Source: Mycobacterium uberis (GTDB lineage Bacteria; Actinomycetota; Actinomycetes; Mycobacteriales; Mycobacteriaceae). Taken from it: DNA of 64,000 nt. The stretch is from positions 18,398-82,397 of the forward strand of contig NZ_QAYL01000018.1 of assembly GCF_003408705.1 (NCBI RefSeq). Direction: 5' to 3'. Positions 10,625-22,579 of this stretch are shown one piece after another. Both the position numbers and the translations under genes were made by a program. How positions within the stretch are numbered: the first letter of the stretch is position 1; every line of letters begins with the position of its first letter. The notes beneath the pieces were generated by a model. It saw nothing but the letters and a program-made list of their open reading frames with translations. It had not been told where the DNA came from and ran no database searches.

Positions 10625-13351
10625 TCAACCAACCCGCGCTATCTGGGCACGTATCGCATCAAGCGCGGCGTCGATGCCAGTCGGGTCTTTTCCCGAACCT
10701 TGCGCTAGGTCGACTTTACCACCACCACGCCCGTCGACGACCATGGCTAGCCGTTTGACCAGATCGTTAGCGCGAATTCCCAAATCCTGGGCAGCGGGAT
10801 TGGTGGCGACCACGTACGGCACCGTTGAGGTCGGCCCGTCCGAAGTCACCGCAATCAGCGCGACCACCGCCGGCTCACTTCCTAGCTTGCCGCGGATATC
10901 GCCAACCAGGGAACGCAGATCGGCCTGTGTCATTGTACCGGATATCTGTTGCGCCACGACCCGCACATTCCCGATCCGTTCCGCACCTGCCGCAGCGTTG
11001 GTCACCACCGCCTGGGCGTTTGCCTGCCGAGCGCGCTCAAGTTCCTTCTCAGCGATCTTCAGCCGCTCCACTAGCGTGGCTACCCGGGCGGGCACCTCTT
11101 CGGAAGGCACCTTCAGCGACGCGGCCAGCCCGGCCATCAGTGCACGCTCCTTGGCCAGGTAGTGAAACGAATCCAGTCCGACGTAAGCCTCCATCCGGCG
11201 CACTCCGGAGCCGATCGATGATTCGCCCAAGATCGTCACCGGGCCGATCTGCGCTGTGTTGTGTACGTGCGTGCCACCGCACAGCTCCAGCGAGAACGGT
11301 CCGCCCATCTCCACCACCCGCACCTCGTCGGGGTAACTCTCACCGAACAACGCCATCGCTCCCATCGCCTTGGCTTTGTCAAGCTGCTCGGTGAAGGTAT
11401 GTACCTCAAAGTCCGCTTGCACGGCCTCGTTAGTCACCTCTTCGATGTGGGTGCGTTGCTTGTCGGTCAGTGGACCCTGCCAATTGAAGTCGAAGCGCAA
11501 GTAGCCCGGCCGATTCAGCGATCCCGCTTGCACAGCGTTGGGCCCCAGTACTTGGCGCAGCGCGGCGTGCACCATGTGGGTGCCCGAGTGTCCTTGCGTG
11601 GCACCCCGACGCCAGTCCGGATCTACTGCCACAACGACGGTGTCGCCCTCGACGAATTCTCCGAACTCGATGTTAACACGTTGCAAGTAAAGAATTTTAG
11701 CGATCTTTTGCACGTCGATTACCGCCGCCCGGGCGTTCTCGCCGGCACCAGTTCCTCTGATAATGCCGACGTCCGCGATCTGACCACCCGACTCGGCATA
11801 AAGTGGAGTGCGGTCCAACACCAGCTCCACCCGATTGACGATGCCGGCTTCGCCGCGGACGGTGTGCGCGACTACCGGAACTCGTTTGCCATCGACGAAA
11901 ATTCCTAGAATTCTTGCCTTAGTAGTCAATTCGTCAAAACCAGTGAACTCGGTTGGACCAACGTCGACCAGATCGCGGTATGCAGTCAGGTCGGCGTGTG
12001 CGTGCTTGCGGGCGGCAGCGTTGGCTTTGGCAAGCTGACGCTGTTGCAGCATCAACTCGTGAAATCCCTTCTCGTCCACGGTCAAGCCGGCGTCGGCCGC
12101 CATCTCCAAAGTAAGCTCAATCGGGAAGCCGTAGGTGTCGTGCAGGGTGAAGGCATCCGAACCGGCAACCACGGTGGAGCCCGACGCCACAGTGGCACCG
12201 GCAACGTCGTCAAACAGCTTCGAACCTGAGGCCAAGGTGCGGTTAAACGCCGTTTCCTCGGCGACGGCCATGTAGTCGATCCGATCGAAATCTTCAACCA
12301 GCTCGGGATAGGACGGACCCATCGAATCGCGTACAGTGGCCATCAGGTCGCCCATGATAGGGCCATCGATACCTAGCAGCTTGGCCGAACAGATCACCCG
12401 GCGCAGCAACCTACGCAACACATAACCACGACCATCGTTGCCGGGACTGACGCCGTCGCCGATGAGGATTGCGGCGGTGCGGCTGTGGTCAGCGATGATG
12501 CGGTAACGAACGTTGTCGACGTGGTTAGCTTCTTCATTTTCGGGGCTATACGGGTGCAGCGCACAAGTGGTCACTAGGTCGATCACTGGCCGCAGCAGGT
12601 CGGTCTCGTAAACGTTCTGCACGTCCTGCAAGACCAACGCTACCCGTTCGACACCCATGCCAGTGTCAATGTTCTTGCGAGGCAACGGACCGCAGATTTC
12701 ATAGTCCTCCTTAGTGATGCCCTCGCCACGCTCGTTCTGCATGAACACGAGGTTCCAAATCTCAAGGTAGCGGTCCTCGTTGACGATAGGACCGCCCTCG
12801 GGGCCGAACTCAGGACCGCGGTCGTAGTAAATCTCTGAGGAGGGACCGCATGGCCCAGGGATGCCCATCGACCAATAGTTATTGGCCATACCGCGGCGCT
12901 GGATTCGCTCGGGTGGCAGCCCGGCGATCTCCTGCCATAGGACGACAGTTTCGTCGTCATCAAGATACGCCGTTACCCAGAGCCTTTCCGGGTCAAGACC
13001 ATATCCTCCATCAGCAAAACTGTTGGTCAGCAACGTCCAGGCCAGTTCGATAGCCTGGCGCTTGAAGTAGTCTCCGAACGAAAAGTTGCCGGCCATCTGA
13101 AAGAAGGTGTTGTGCCGAGTGGTGATACCCACCTCATCGATGTCGGGAGTGCGGACGCACTTCTGGATACTGGTGGCCGTCGCGTACGGTGGTGTGCGCT
13201 GCCCCAGAAAAAATGGCACGAACTGGACCATGCCAGCGTTGACGAATAACAGATTCGGATCGTCGAGGACCACCGACGCACTAGGCACCTCGGTGTGGCC
13301 CGCCTTCACGAAATGATCAAGGAACCGCTTCCTGATCTCGTGTGTCTGCAC
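10625..13351 (-). CDS. alaS: Alanyl-tRNA synthetase
   Basis: 908 residues from a GTG start ([20 protein letters not shown]). It charges tRNA-Ala and edits mischarged Ser/Gly. The class II catalytic core includes [15 protein letters not shown] and [20 protein letters not shown]. The editing domain has the zinc-binding [13 protein letters not shown] and the later [13 protein letters not shown], so all four ligands are present. The C-terminal DHHA1-type domain closes with [14 protein letters not shown]. Length is normal. It is the first gene of alaS-ruvX-mltG-aroE. Its 5' side faces decayed DNA, so its promoter must lie in 13352 to about 13530. Confidence 0.98.
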   Translation of the reverse strand: MQTHEIRKRFLDHFVKAGHTEVPSASVVLDDPNLLFVNAGMVQFVPFFLGQRTPPYATATSIQKCVRTPDIDEVGITTRHNTFFQMAGNFSFGDYFKRQAIELAWTLLTNSFADGGYGLDPERLWVTAYLDDDETVVLWQEIAGLPPERIQRRGMANNYWSMGIPGPCGPSSEIYYDRGPEFGPEGGPIVNEDRYLEIWNLVFMQNERGEGITKEDYEICGPLPRKNIDTGMGVERVALVLQDVQNVYETDLLRPVIDLVTTCALHPYSPENEEANHVDNVRYRIIADHSRTAAILIGDGVSPGNDGRGYVLRRLLRRVICSAKLLGIDGPIMGDLMATVRDSMGPSYPELVEDFDRIDYMAVAEETAFNRTLASGSKLFDDVAGATVASGSTVVAGSDAFTLHDTYGFPIELTLEMAADAGLTVDEKGFHELMLQQRQLAKANAAARKHAHADLTAYRDLVDVGPTEFTGFDELTTKARILGIFVDGKRVPVVAHTVRGEAGIVNRVELVLDRTPLYAESGGQIADVGIIRGTGAGENARAAVIDVQKIAKILYLQRVNIEFGEFVEGDTVVVAVDPDWRRGATQGHSGTHMVHAALRQVLGPNAVQAGSLNRPGYLRFDFNWQGPLTDKQRTHIEEVTNEAVQADFEVHTFTEQLDKAKAMGAMALFGESYPDEVRVVEMGGPFSLELCGGTHVHNTAQIGPVTILGESSIGSGVRRMEAYVGLDSFHYLAKERALMAGLAASLKVPSEEVPARVATLVERLKIAEKELERARQANAQAVVTNAAAGAERIGNVRVVAQQISGTMTQADLRSLVGDIRGKLGSEPAVVALIAVTSDGPTSTVPYVVATNPAAQDLGIRANDLVKRLAMVVDGRGGGKVDLAQGSGKDPTGIDAALDAIRAQIARVG

Positions 13352-13534
13352 TCTAACTCTTCTTCCCTAGTTCCCTTAAATTCTGGTAGTTCTGCCGGGA
13401 CAGCACCCGGCAATGTGCTTGAAGTCGATTTCCAAACCTATGTGCCAGACAATTGAAAGGCCGTCTAACGACACTTTCGACCGCACAGATTACCGGTCTG
13501 ACGTTATCGACGTGTGCTCCGTGTAGCGCCAGTT

Positions 13535-13850
13535 ATGCCTCCACGTAAAGTCAACCACACCGACCACCGCGGGTTATCTCGGTTGAGATCGATCAGAACG
13601 ACGCTTTACCAGGTCCCCGGCAATAACTATGGTCGGGGCCGTGGCTCACGGAGCCATGTGTATGCCGGTAACAACCGTCGCGCGGCAATAGCCGTTCCAG
13701 CATGTCGATCAAGTCGTCGTCTGAGCCCACACCAGTTTCAACGATCGCCAGCTCCGCCGTGGCGTGCGAGACGAACATGTTGCATAGACCGACGCTGTGA
13801 GCCGCACAGAATCCGCATACCGCGTCGATGAAATCCACGATGCGGCGATG
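13535..13850 (-). pseudogene. Decayed YjbQ/UPF0047-family gene (Rv2556c-like)
   Basis: Reading right to left, the pieces IVDFIDAVCGFCAAHSVGLC, NMFVSHATAELAIVETGVGS and DDDLIDMLERLLPRDGCYRH match the YjbQ fold in order, including the HATA motif and GPDH. After HGPDH the frame is lost; another frame then gives VVLIDLNRDNPRWSVWLTL, the family's C-terminal strand. At least one frameshift plus loss of the N-terminal start makes it a pseudogene. The counterpart in M. tuberculosis lies beside alaS (memory). Family function is obscure; some members have thiamine-phosphate synthase activity in complementation. Confidence 0.85.
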
Positions 13851-14368
13851 GGCGGCGATGGGCTGTGTCTACCTCCGGCACCTCGGTATGCACGCAATCC
13901 AGCCGACGGGCGCGGCTTGCCGGCCTGCCAATCCGATGCGCAACCCTCAAGAAAGCCCACCAAGAAGCACTGTCAGGTTGGAGAAAAGAAAAGTAGTTGG
14001 TAGGCCGCCACCGGAGCGCTGCCCCAATAAAATAATTAAGATTAATCGTGCACGCACACTCTAACACCATCCAGGCGTAACCCCTGCCGGTCGACATTAG
14101 GGAATATTGTGCACGTTCGCGATGTCATAATGCTGCGTACCGCAGGAGATCGCCAGGTGTGTCGAATTGTTACTGTTGGTCGACCGGTAGTTCGGCAGAT
14201 GCATCGCCACCAGCTCTTGAGAGAGCGGCCAGGCGATGCATCTTAGCGCTGCGCGGGTAGCACCTCTTCGCCGATCAGGCTGCACTAATGTTCGACGGCA
14301 ATGCACAGAATCGAAGATAGGAGATTGCTCTACTACATCGCGACTGTCGCTTGCACTAGGGTACATGG

Positions 14369-14678
14369 GTGCGGGCCACCTAGTTCAAAATGGTATCGGA
14401 CCAGCGCAGCCGATCGCTGGATTTCTACCGAACATCGATGCTTCCGAAACTAGAGAAACTCGACGGGCTCTGCAGCGCCAGCCTAGTGATCAACCATCCC
14501 GCATCCCGGCGTGCGGTGTCCTGTTCGACATTCGACAGCGTAGACACAATGACACGCAACCGCAATCGGGCGACCAAGTGGTGCAGCAAGCGAGTCCGGG
14601 ATTTGGGAGCCGAGGTACTCGACGTAGCCGAATTGAACCTGGCAATCGCACACTATCAAGGTGCCCGAACTGGGCTGA
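14369..14678 (+). pseudogene. C-terminal relic of an Rv2557/Rv2558-like stress protein gene
   Basis: Translating from 14369, the frame gives VRAT, then TAG where the M. tuberculosis relatives have Trp (memory). It continues with [40 protein letters not shown] and [20 protein letters not shown]. The natural end (KVPELG then TGA at 14676-14678) is reached only after a late frameshift. This is one of two tandem antibiotic-monooxygenase-like (ABM) repeats of the family; the N-terminal half is not recognisable upstream. M. tuberculosis has two adjacent copies, associated with starvation and granuloma expression; only this half-gene remains here. Confidence 0.82.
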
Positions 14679-14713
14679 TGCCGAATGTGTGGGCCAGCGG
14701 CACACTCGAACGG

Positions 14714-16087
14714 CTAGCTCTGCCGGCCGCGGATGATCGCTCGTAGCCAGCCCAATCGATCGGCGATCCCACGTTCACTGCCGCGGCCGGTGGGCCGGTA
14801 ATAGTCGACTCCCACCAGCTCATCCGGCGGATACTGTTGGGCGATAACACCATCGGGGTCATCGTGGGAATACTTGTAGCCTTTAGCGTCGTCCAGCGCC
14901 GCTATATCAGAATAGTGCCCGTTGCGCAGATGAGCCGGCACCAAACCGACCTTGCCGGCTTTAATGTCGTCGATCGCGGCACCCAGCGCGGTTGTGACGG
15001 CGTTCGACTTCGGCGCAATGGCCAGATGAATGGTGGCATGTGCCAGCGTCAGCTGGGCTTCGGGCATGCCGATTAGCTGCACAGTCTGCGCAGCGGCGAC
15101 CACAAGCGGAAGCACGGTTGGGTCAGCCATACCGATATCTTCGCTAGCTAAGATCAGCAGCCGGCGCGCGATGAACCGTGGATCCTCTCCGGCGATCAAC
15201 ATGCGCGCTAGGTAGTGCAGCGCAGCATCCACGTCGGAGCCACGCACCGATTTGATGAAGGCGCTGACGACGTCATAGTGCTGGTCGCCGTCCGGGTCGT
15301 AGCGCACCGCAGCTTTGTCCAGGGATTGCTCGATGGCCATGACCGTCAACTCGTCACCGGCTTGGACGGCTGCAGCAGCCACCTCCAACGCGGTCAAAAC
15401 CCGGCGGGCGTCGCCACCTGCCAACCGCACTAACAGATCAACAGCTTCGGGCGCCACTGCGACCTGTCCGCTCAGACCGCGGGGATCGTCGATAGCCCGC
15501 TGCACCACAGCACGGATATCGTCGGCGGTCAATGGCCGCAACTGCAGAATCAGTGATCGAGACAGCAGCGGCGCCACCACGGAAAACGACGGGTTTTCGG
15601 TGGTTGCGGCAACCAGCAAAACTACCCGGTTCTCTACCGCGGATAGCAGGGCGTCCTGCTGGGTCTTGGAGAACCGGTGCACCTCGTCGACGAACAGCAC
15701 AGTCCGCTCACCGCGAAGCAGTGCCGTTCTCGCACTCTCGATAACAGCTCGAACATCTTTGACACCCGCCGACAACGCCGACAGCGCCTCGAACCGGCAC
15801 CCAGTCGCCCGCGAAATCAGCGCTGCCAGGGTCGTCTTACCGCATCCTGGCGGACCGTAAAGGATGACCGACACCACACCCGAACCTTCGACGAGACGAC
15901 GCAGCGGCGACCCAGGAGTCAACAAGTGACCCTGCCCGACCAGCTCGTCCAGTGATGCCGGACGCATCCGCACCGCCAGCGGGGTCCCAACTGAGGCCTC
16001 TGAAGCGTGATCGGTCGGCTGCGGCGCCTCAAACAGGTCAAACAAACTGTCGGACACGACAGTAGAAATACCACGAAGAACAGACAC
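14714..16087 (-). CDS. rarA: Replication-associated recombination ATPase RarA (MgsA)
   Basis: 457 residues from GTG 16087; a GTG at 16057 ([20 protein letters not shown]) matches how I remember the M. tuberculosis protein starting, and neither has a clear ribosome-binding site. It is a clamp-loader-like AAA+ ATPase acting at stalled replication forks. Walker A is [13 protein letters not shown], Walker B is [16 protein letters not shown], sensor 1 is AATTENPSF. The C-terminal tetramerisation domain follows with [16 protein letters not shown] and [20 protein letters not shown]. It is intact, alone between decayed regions on both sides, and so apparently under selection. Confidence 0.95.
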   Translation of the reverse strand: MSVLRGISTVVSDSLFDLFEAPQPTDHASEASVGTPLAVRMRPASLDELVGQGHLLTPGSPLRRLVEGSGVVSVILYGPPGCGKTTLAALISRATGCRFEALSALSAGVKDVRAVIESARTALLRGERTVLFVDEVHRFSKTQQDALLSAVENRVVLLVAATTENPSFSVVAPLLSRSLILQLRPLTADDIRAVVQRAIDDPRGLSGQVAVAPEAVDLLVRLAGGDARRVLTALEVAAAAVQAGDELTVMAIEQSLDKAAVRYDPDGDQHYDVVSAFIKSVRGSDVDAALHYLARMLIAGEDPRFIARRLLILASEDIGMADPTVLPLVVAAAQTVQLIGMPEAQLTLAHATIHLAIAPKSNAVTTALGAAIDDIKAGKVGLVPAHLRNGHYSDIAALDDAKGYKYSHDDPDGVIAQQYPPDELVGVDYYRPTGRGSERGIADRLGWLRAIIRGRQS

Positions 16088-16549
16088 GTCGTTCGGGGAT
16101 AAACCCCTGATAGTCAGGTTCCCGACGGGCGCTGTAGCAAATCTCTCATAAGATCAAAAGTATGATTTCCATCATATCTGCTAAGTTCCAGATTGCCAAG
16201 TCCCGCACACGTACTGAGCGCAGTAAGCCATAAATCAAATCAGGACGGTAAGTAACTAGCCAGCTCCAGACTATAAAACAATTAACCCACCCGACCCACA
16301 GAGCGGGAAGAATAGAGCCTTCCCGGCTATCCACCACCGCCGAGCCACCCGTTGACACCGCAATTCGATGTCGATGACAGAATCAGCTGATCGTAGAACA
16401 CATTCCAGCACACTAGCGTAAATCAGTCCTCGCCTACCGAGTAACGGTGGCACTATTCGCCGGCGCGGCTGTGACGTTGGTCTTCGACCTCTCGAACAGT
16501 ACGAGCACCACATCAACATAGGCGACTACGATGTCACCGGCGAACCAAT
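16088..16549. other. Non-coding decayed stretch upstream of rarA
   Basis: No frame in either direction looks like a mycobacterial protein, and stops are frequent. It must contain the rarA promoter near its left end. The right part should correspond to the lost proline/glycine-rich N-terminus of the plus-strand membrane gene that follows, but nothing proline-rich survives. Confidence 0.5.
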
Positions 16550-17040
16550 CAACATGGCGCTGACTCCCGCCGCGATCGTTGTCTTGATCGTCCACTATAC
16601 GCGATGGGGATCTTCATCCACACCGGAATCACCACGGGCTGCCTCGATAGTGCGGACAAGAAACCAGTGACCGTCGGGACGTTCATCAAGCCGCGCAATC
16701 TAAGCAGTGTCATGGTAACCGGTCCACTGTTGCTCGTTGCCACCGCAATCCTCGCGCTGGCGTGCGTCATCCCGGCGGTGCCTCTCGAGTTCGTAAGCTA
16801 GTTCACTATCACGTTTGTGACCGATCAATCCCTTGCGCCCGCCAATGCTGTGAAGACCAGCTTCTCGACGATCCGTGGCAACCTCGACAACATGCTACTG
16901 TCCTGACTGGTGCAGGTTACTGCGGAGCTCGCTGATGAAGCGCTCGGCGTGATAGGTCTGCTCGTCGCCTTCCCGATGTCCGCACTTATTCAGACCTACA
17001 CCTAACAGAAAGCTTTCCAGCGGTCAGGTCGTTGCGCTGA
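16550..17040 (+). pseudogene. Decayed proline/glycine-rich multi-pass membrane protein (Rv2560-like)
   Basis: Successive plus-strand frames give MALTPAAIVVLIV, then TTGCLDSADKKPVTVGTFIK, PRNLSSVMVTGPLLLVATAI, LALACVIPAVPLEFVS, a stop, FTITFVTDQSLAPANAVKTS, FSTIRGNLDNMLLS, a stop, and EALGVIGLLVAFPMSALIQT. In order these match the C-terminal membrane half of the family, including the CxIPG-like turn and the final helices. It has at least two in-frame stops and one or more frameshifts. The position next to rarA matches Rv2560 (memory). Function of the family is unknown. Confidence 0.78.
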
Positions 17041-17119
17041 ACCAGCCGGTACACCAACCTGGACCCTCACCCCGCATACGAGCTGGGCCAACCCCGGCCA
17101 CGTACCTCGATGCTACCGT

Positions 17120-18138
17120 TTGGACTGAAGGCACCTCGTCGATGACGGCGTGGGTAAACTGAATCTTGTCTAAAACGTTGAGCAGCAACACAAAAGGATC
17201 TAGCTCGTCATGGCCTACCGAACGGTTGACTATGCTCAGCGACCACAACAATGGTAGCCACACGTGGATGTGGCAGGAAAGCACTGGGAAACAATGCTCG
17301 TCGCTCAAAGGTTGCTGGCACCAAACCACACCAAGCTGAAATATGCCAGGGCGTCGTGGATCTGCAGGTAGTGAGCGAATATATCGGCCCCCAATCCTTG
17401 GCGGCGTGCATGCCCACAATACGAAAACACGAAATGCTCCTGCCAATACGCAGGCACACCGTCACGGTAATGTTAGTCTAACACCTTAGAGTAGTCGGTG
17501 CCAAGATCACCAAGATAGTTCACAGAAGTACTCCAGGGACACACTCGAGTTGGCGATCAGCCGGTAGAAGTTATGTAATGCGTCGATCTCATGGCGGAAG
17601 TGCCCGAGCCGGGTGCAGTAGGTCTCGTCCATCTCAACCCGTCACTGCGCGCGGTGAACATCGCTGCCATCGGCCAAATCCAGTGTGATTACGCCGCCGT
17701 CATGCCCGATGACCACCTTCTCGTGCTCACTGGACAACAGATGAAACGTCAGTCCAAAGTCGGGATCCTGATTACGCCCAAAAACCGGCAGCTTCAGCTC
17801 GTTGAGCTCCACGATCAACCACCGCTTAGCTGCTTCGGCTCGGGTGAACTCCGTCAGACCAATAATGTCCACATCGTACGGCCATTGTTAGTGTCAACAC
17901 ACATGACGTGCATAGCCCGCCAGGTTGGGCGACGGTGACTAGCCAGTTCTTTTCGGCTAGAAGAAGATTGGCAAACAGTTGATAATCGCCGGAAGCAACG
18001 GCACCGACGTGATCGGCGTCGCCAATCACCAGCAACACCATGTCCTTCAGCGAAAACCCTAACACGCTGCCGCAAGACAAACACAGCGGAGTTCTCGAAC
18101 GCCAGGCGTTACCCACAATTTAGGAAATCGTAAACCAC
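17120..18138 (-). pseudogene. Decayed putative zinc-binding metallopeptidase gene (Rv2568c-like)
   Basis: From GTG 18138 the first codons read VVYDFLNCG, stop, RLAFENSAV, matching a zinc-ribbon N-terminus with Gln turned into a stop. After a shift come LCLSCGSVLGFSLKDMVLLV and GDYQLFANLLLAEKNWLVTV. Then EFTRAEAAKRWLIVELNELK, LPVFGRNQDPDFGLTFHLLS and GGVITLDLADGSDVHRAQ follow. Near the 3' end LLWSLSIVNRSVGHDELDPF and HAVIDEV are readable. The central part with the expected HExxH region is scrambled. Its start overlaps the end of the transglutaminase relic, as coupled genes would. Multiple frameshifts; 3' end approximate. Confidence 0.85.
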
Positions 18139-19072
18139 ACATATAACACGTTACCTTCGCACTGCGCTACGTCAACAGCAACGTTGATCGCACTGTGCTG
18201 GGAGTCCGTGTAAATGATGCCGCGCAACGGCAGCACGTCCGCGTTGTCGCCGGCCCCGGCCGACGACGACGTATCGCTCATTGACCAGCTTGTCATTAGT
18301 GAGATCTAGTCCCAGCCACTCGAACTGGCCGGGCTGTTGCAGCATCGACACCGAGGTCCAGGCATGGGTCACATCGAGACCAAATCATCCGATCCTTACC
18401 CAACAGAGGTTCGGTGCCAAGTACTCGGATATGTAGGTGGCTGTCAGACCGTTGGCCCGCAGGCATACAATAGCCAGCCAAGTAAAATTCTTGCATACCC
18501 TTATCTCGGGCCAGCAGAACCTCGTTGACTCCGATGGAAATCGTCGTGGAACCCGATCGATAGGTGCAATCGATATCGATGTAGATACGCGTGGTGAAGT
18601 CACGCATCACCTCAGATCAATGGACACTGCGGCTCGAAACTGAGCGTAGTGTATTATATGTGCTTTTATCTCCGGTGGATTAAAATTCAATGGTGAATTC
18701 AGTTGCTAGCACTCCCCGCGGCCAGGCCAGCCGAGCTGCTTACCATGGTGCAGATGCCGACCAGCTGGTCAACAGTTCGGGCGAGGTCGGATACACGTCG
18801 ACGATGGATTCGCTGGTGACGGTCAGAGCACGATGCGGCTTGGTGACGTAGAAGTAGGAGCTGACGTTTCCGTAGCCATCGCGGGTAGTTGAGCTGTCGG
18901 CGGGGGTTTGGCGCGATCTGCAACCGATAGCCAACACAGCGTTGGCTCAGTGAATCGCGAGAAGTAAAAAAAATCCGCAGCCGTGAGAACTGGCGACAAC
19001 GTCAGAACAGCAGTGGTCAGTATAGCGGGCAGGGGCATAGCGCCAGATCGCCGCGCTGTCAACTGCGTTCAT
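18120..19072 (-). pseudogene. Decayed transglutaminase-like cysteine protease gene (Rv2569c-like)
   Basis: Pieces in order from the 5' end: SDVVASSHG, SLSQRCVGYRLQIA, TRDGYGNVSSYFYVTKPHRA, LTVTSESIVDVYPTSPELLT, YRSGSTTISIGVNEVLLARD, LAIVCLRANGLTATYISEYL, THAWTSVSMLQQPGQFEWLG, LDLTNDKLVNERYVVVGRGR, and the tail LPLRGIIYTDSQHSAINVAV to a TAA at 18120. The HAW His and LDxTND Asp of the Cys-His-Asp triad are visible, but the VCQDFA catalytic region reads MQEFYLAG, so the Cys is lost or shifted. Several frameshifts. It lies between the metallopeptidase relic and the alpha-E/ATP-grasp relic, all on the same strand. Confidence 0.85.
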
Positions 19073-19080
19073 CTATAACA

Positions 19081-21663
19081 TCACCTGACGCTGATCTGGG
19101 CCCCACAGTGGCTGCATCCCGCTAGGCAGCGAGAACTGGGGGTGATGGTGATGGCCAGGTCAAGCAGCCCGTTGTAGATTCCGGTCAGCAACCTGGCCAG
19201 TTCGGTGTGCTCCCCATCGGCGGTGACCACCTCGAGGTCTGCCGGATCAAGCCGATGCAGCCGGGTACTGATGTCGTCGACCAACCGTTCGGCTCGCAAC
19301 GAGCCCGACGTCCCAGAGAACGCCCGCAGCCACTCCAGCTGGCAGACCAGCGACCGCGGGTTCTCCATCTCGAAAAGCACCAACTCGGCAACCGTGACAA
19401 TGCTGACTGCGCCGAAGTTGCGCCGCATGTAGATCACCAACGACTCGCAGGCCAGCAGCATGGACTCTATGCTCTTCGCTCGGCAGCGCGGCTGCGTACC
19501 TTAAGCAAAGTGGCCTCCAACAGCACAGCCAGCTACTGCCCGCGTTCGATCCGTTTGCCGATATCAGTCATGGCCCAGTCGACATCACGCACCACCGATT
19601 CAACCACCACCCCCAGACAACACCAGCATGCCGGCCAGCATCATGACCTGCACCGCGGCCAATTCGGCGTTGTCGGCGAGTATGGATGATTAACCAGAGT
19701 AGCTAGCTTGAGGGACTACCTAGACACCGCCTAGACCGGTGTCGACAGCTACGCCAGTGACCACTCGACACTGCCGAGCACCATCCCAGGTGCCCTTCGA
19801 CACTACAATCCCGCACCGCCAACGCAGCCAACCCAAGCCGTGCGACCGACTACACTAGCGATTCTGGACGCCTTGGGTCAGCGGTCAACAACCACAGCGT
19901 CGCTGACACACCGGTTCCGGCGGTATCGGTGCCAGTAACCTGCCCAAGTGCTGCAAGCAGTACCGACACGCATTCACTGCCGTCGGTGTCCTCGCGGTGA
20001 TGGAATTTGTGGTACCGCTCGCAAATAGCGGCCAGTAATCAAGCCATGCCTTCAGCGCGCTTGGCGCAACGTCCGACTCAAAACATGTCAGACAGCACCC
20101 GTGGTGAGCTGATTCAGTGAGTGCCACCGGGCTTCGCCGTCAACTCAACCGATGAAATGGCGACCTCAGCACGGGCCCGGGTCGGCGGCCTGACCCAGAT
20201 ATCTTTAACCGCAACGGCATCTGGGCTGTACGCAACGTTACCCGAGATAAAGTATACCCCAGGCCAACCGGTCATCGGTGCGTAACTACTGCGTTGGGAG
20301 ACAGTAAACAACCGCATCCCAACACCGGCAACAGTCAACCTGCCCAGGTAGTGGCTCGGTGGGCGCGAAAGAAAACTGTGTCAGCTCCTGACCGACCCAC
20401 TGCCAGGGCCCGGCTTCAATGCAACACACGCACGGCCAACTTCTGGTGCTGCATCAACAACAACATGGGACCGACGATCGCCTCGCCGCCGACAGTCGAC
20501 TTGATGGCCAACAACGACAGAGTGTGTCAGCAGGTACGAAAGCTCACTATCGATACCGGGGTCCGGTACAGCGTGGCCGTCGGCAGCAGTGGGGCTGCAC
20601 CAAGCAGCTATAGCGGCGACTCGGAAGGAACCGGATGAGCCCCGCATGTTCCAGGACGCCACTGTCCAGTGTGTTGACCCACAGCCCTGCGCCACAGCAC
20701 CTCGACCAACCTCACCACGCCTAGCTTCAAATCGGATCGCAAATCCAGTGAATCAGTATAGGCAACGTCGACCCGGCGCAATACCACGTCGACCTGTTTC
20801 AGGGTGCCCAGCGACCGCACCCACAGCTTGCCGTCGCACACCATCAGGTCAGCGCTTCCCACCAGCGGGAAACCCGACACGGATGCCAGGTAGACCTGGT
20901 CGAACACTGTCTCGGAGTGAATGTCAGTGGTTACCATCACGACCACCGGATCCTCGGCAGCTTCGGGTGCGGCATCAATCAGCGCCAGCCGCAATGTCTG
21001 CACAAACAGTTACGCCGGACACAGCCCGACCCGTTCGTATCGGTCGGGAGCTGCGTACGCGACGACCTGACGGTCAGCCAGCGCACATCCGGCTCCCGAC
21101 GGTGCCTGCATCCAGTCCGCATTGACCAGAAAGCTCCCGAACCAGTTCCGACTGATGTCGCAGCCGCGCATAAAAAGCTGGTGCTGGCCCGGTACTTCGA
21201 TGGCATTGACCGCCCGAACGCAGTCAGGGTGACCGAGCAGCAGTGTAGCCGGCAACATTCCACTGGTGACGCAGCCAGTAGAGGTCAGCAACACCACATC
21301 GAGCAACCTGTTGTGTTGCACAACAACGAATTCCAGCGTGGCCCAGTCTTACGAAGTAAGCGAGAACGGTAACGCATCTAGGCTCCAGGATACAGGCACG
21401 CTGGAGTGCCGACCGGACAGGTCGCTGCGATTGATAGCAACATGATGATGTCATCGTTGCCAACCAACGCACTTACCGTTGCGCACAGCAAGCTCAGGCA
21501 AGCACGTCCGTGCTCGCCAATGACTTCGGCCAGCTCGCGCCAGCCCGGCCGGACGTTGCCGGCGGCAGTCAACGCACTCGTCGTATTCAACGAAACCGAA
21601 CTGGCTATCGCGCACGTCAAATAACGGCTTGTGCGCCCACACCGGGCAGTAACCAGCCAACAA
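19081..21663 (-). pseudogene. Decayed circularly permuted ATP-grasp + alpha-E protein gene (Rv2567-like)
   Basis: From the 5' side: VRDSQFGFVEYDECVD, RPGWRELAEVIGEHGRACLS, ATVSALVGNDDI. Then HPDCVRAVNAIEVPGQHQLF, NADWMQAPSGAGCALADRQV, LRLALIDAAPEAAEDPVVVM, TVFDQVYLASVSGFPLVGSA, DLMVCDGKLWVRSLGTLKQV, DVVLRRVDVAYTDSLDLRSD and KLGVVRLVEVLWRRAV, all typical of type 2 circularly permuted ATP-grasp enzymes. The last part is an intact 126-codon frame (19081-19461) with SLVIYMRRNFGAVSIVTVAE and ENPRSLVCQLEWLRAF, the alpha-E domain. Frameshifts and stops separate the pieces. Proteins of this kind are predicted peptide or amide ligases acting with transglutaminases. Confidence 0.85.
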
Positions 21664-22099
21664 CTGGCCAGAAACCTTGGGACCGACCGACCAGATGCGT
21701 GGCTAGCGACAAGTCTAACAAAGTATCAGACGACAATGTGCTATCTCCTGGCAAAAAGCAACTTCCTGCGTTTCGATACCGACCTACTCCACGAGACAAG
21801 CTCGGTAGATGGTAAAAGTCGATCACATCACACTCATACCTCGCGTGGGCTCGGCCGGCAAGCGACACTAAGCGGACCATAGCTGGCGCACAATCGGTAG
21901 GGTTTGCCGTAAGTCGCCCAACGGATCAACACTGCCGAAGATCGATCACCCTCTGCAAGTCTCGACGCAGGCCCGGATAATATTCGGCGAACAGCACATA
22001 CACACTGATTCTGCTGCCCGCTATTGCACGCGGCACAACGACATCTTAACCAGCTTGGTCTTAGAATGCTTTGCGGCGTATCCGCACGCAGAATCATCC
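21664..22099. other. Unassigned decayed DNA between the ATP-grasp relic and the PPE relic
   Basis: No frame is recognisable. A minus-strand patch reads YVLFAEYYPGLRRDLQRVID and another SVDPLGDLRQTLPIVRQLWS, which look protein-like but match nothing I can name. They may be the tail of the PPE gene or part of another lost gene. Confidence 0.4.
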
Positions 22100-22579
22100 A
22101 CGACAGCACAGTTGACACCTCTTTAGGCATGGGTCTTTATTACCTCAGAGCCATTTTCCTAGTATTGCTAGGTACATGGCCTTTTTGTCCGCGATCAATG
22201 GATAATTTTCTCCGAACCGATCCTGAGCGATCTGCAAGTCAATATCAGCACGGAAGTGCAGTGCAGGTCTGCGTGGGCACCATCGCCGCAGCGTAGGTTA
22301 CAGCGATACGCTCGATCTGCGCCTCAGTCACTTCGACATAAGTTGTGGTATCCAACAGCCAAACCAAGCACCGCGTGCCTGCCTTGACCATTCCCGTCGC
22401 TGTAGGACCATCCACGCTCTCGACAGTGCCCTAAGCACCCGTAAATATTGCCCACCGCTATCCACAGCTGACGTTACAGGTCACACCAAAGACCTTAAAG
22501 CAAGAAACAACGACTTAGCACCCCCAGCGTCACCCAGTAACTCAGCGTTCACCTCTGACGTTAGCGCACTAAAGTCCAC
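22100..22579 (-). pseudogene. Decayed PPE family gene
   Basis: A GTG at 22579 begins VDFSALTSEVNAELLGDAGG, the PPE N-terminus (xDFxALPPEVNS), continuing AKSLFLALRSLV before a stop. Other frames then give VESVDGPTATGMVKAGTRCL, VWLLDTTTYVEVTEAQIERI and AVTYAAAMVP, matching the middle of the PPE domain, then DLQIAQDRFGENYPLIADKK and AMYLAILGKW, where PPE proteins have the ATNxxGQNxxxIAxxEAxYxEMW segment. Several stops and frameshifts. It lies about 200 bases downstream of a PE relic on the same strand, the usual PE-PPE order. PPE proteins are type VII secretion substrates. Confidence 0.78.

Noticed and set aside
11261..11908. Long plus-strand open frame of 215 codons
   Set aside because: It lies wholly inside alaS on the opposite strand, has no ribosome-binding site, and its translation has no family features. 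It is a high-GC shadow frame.
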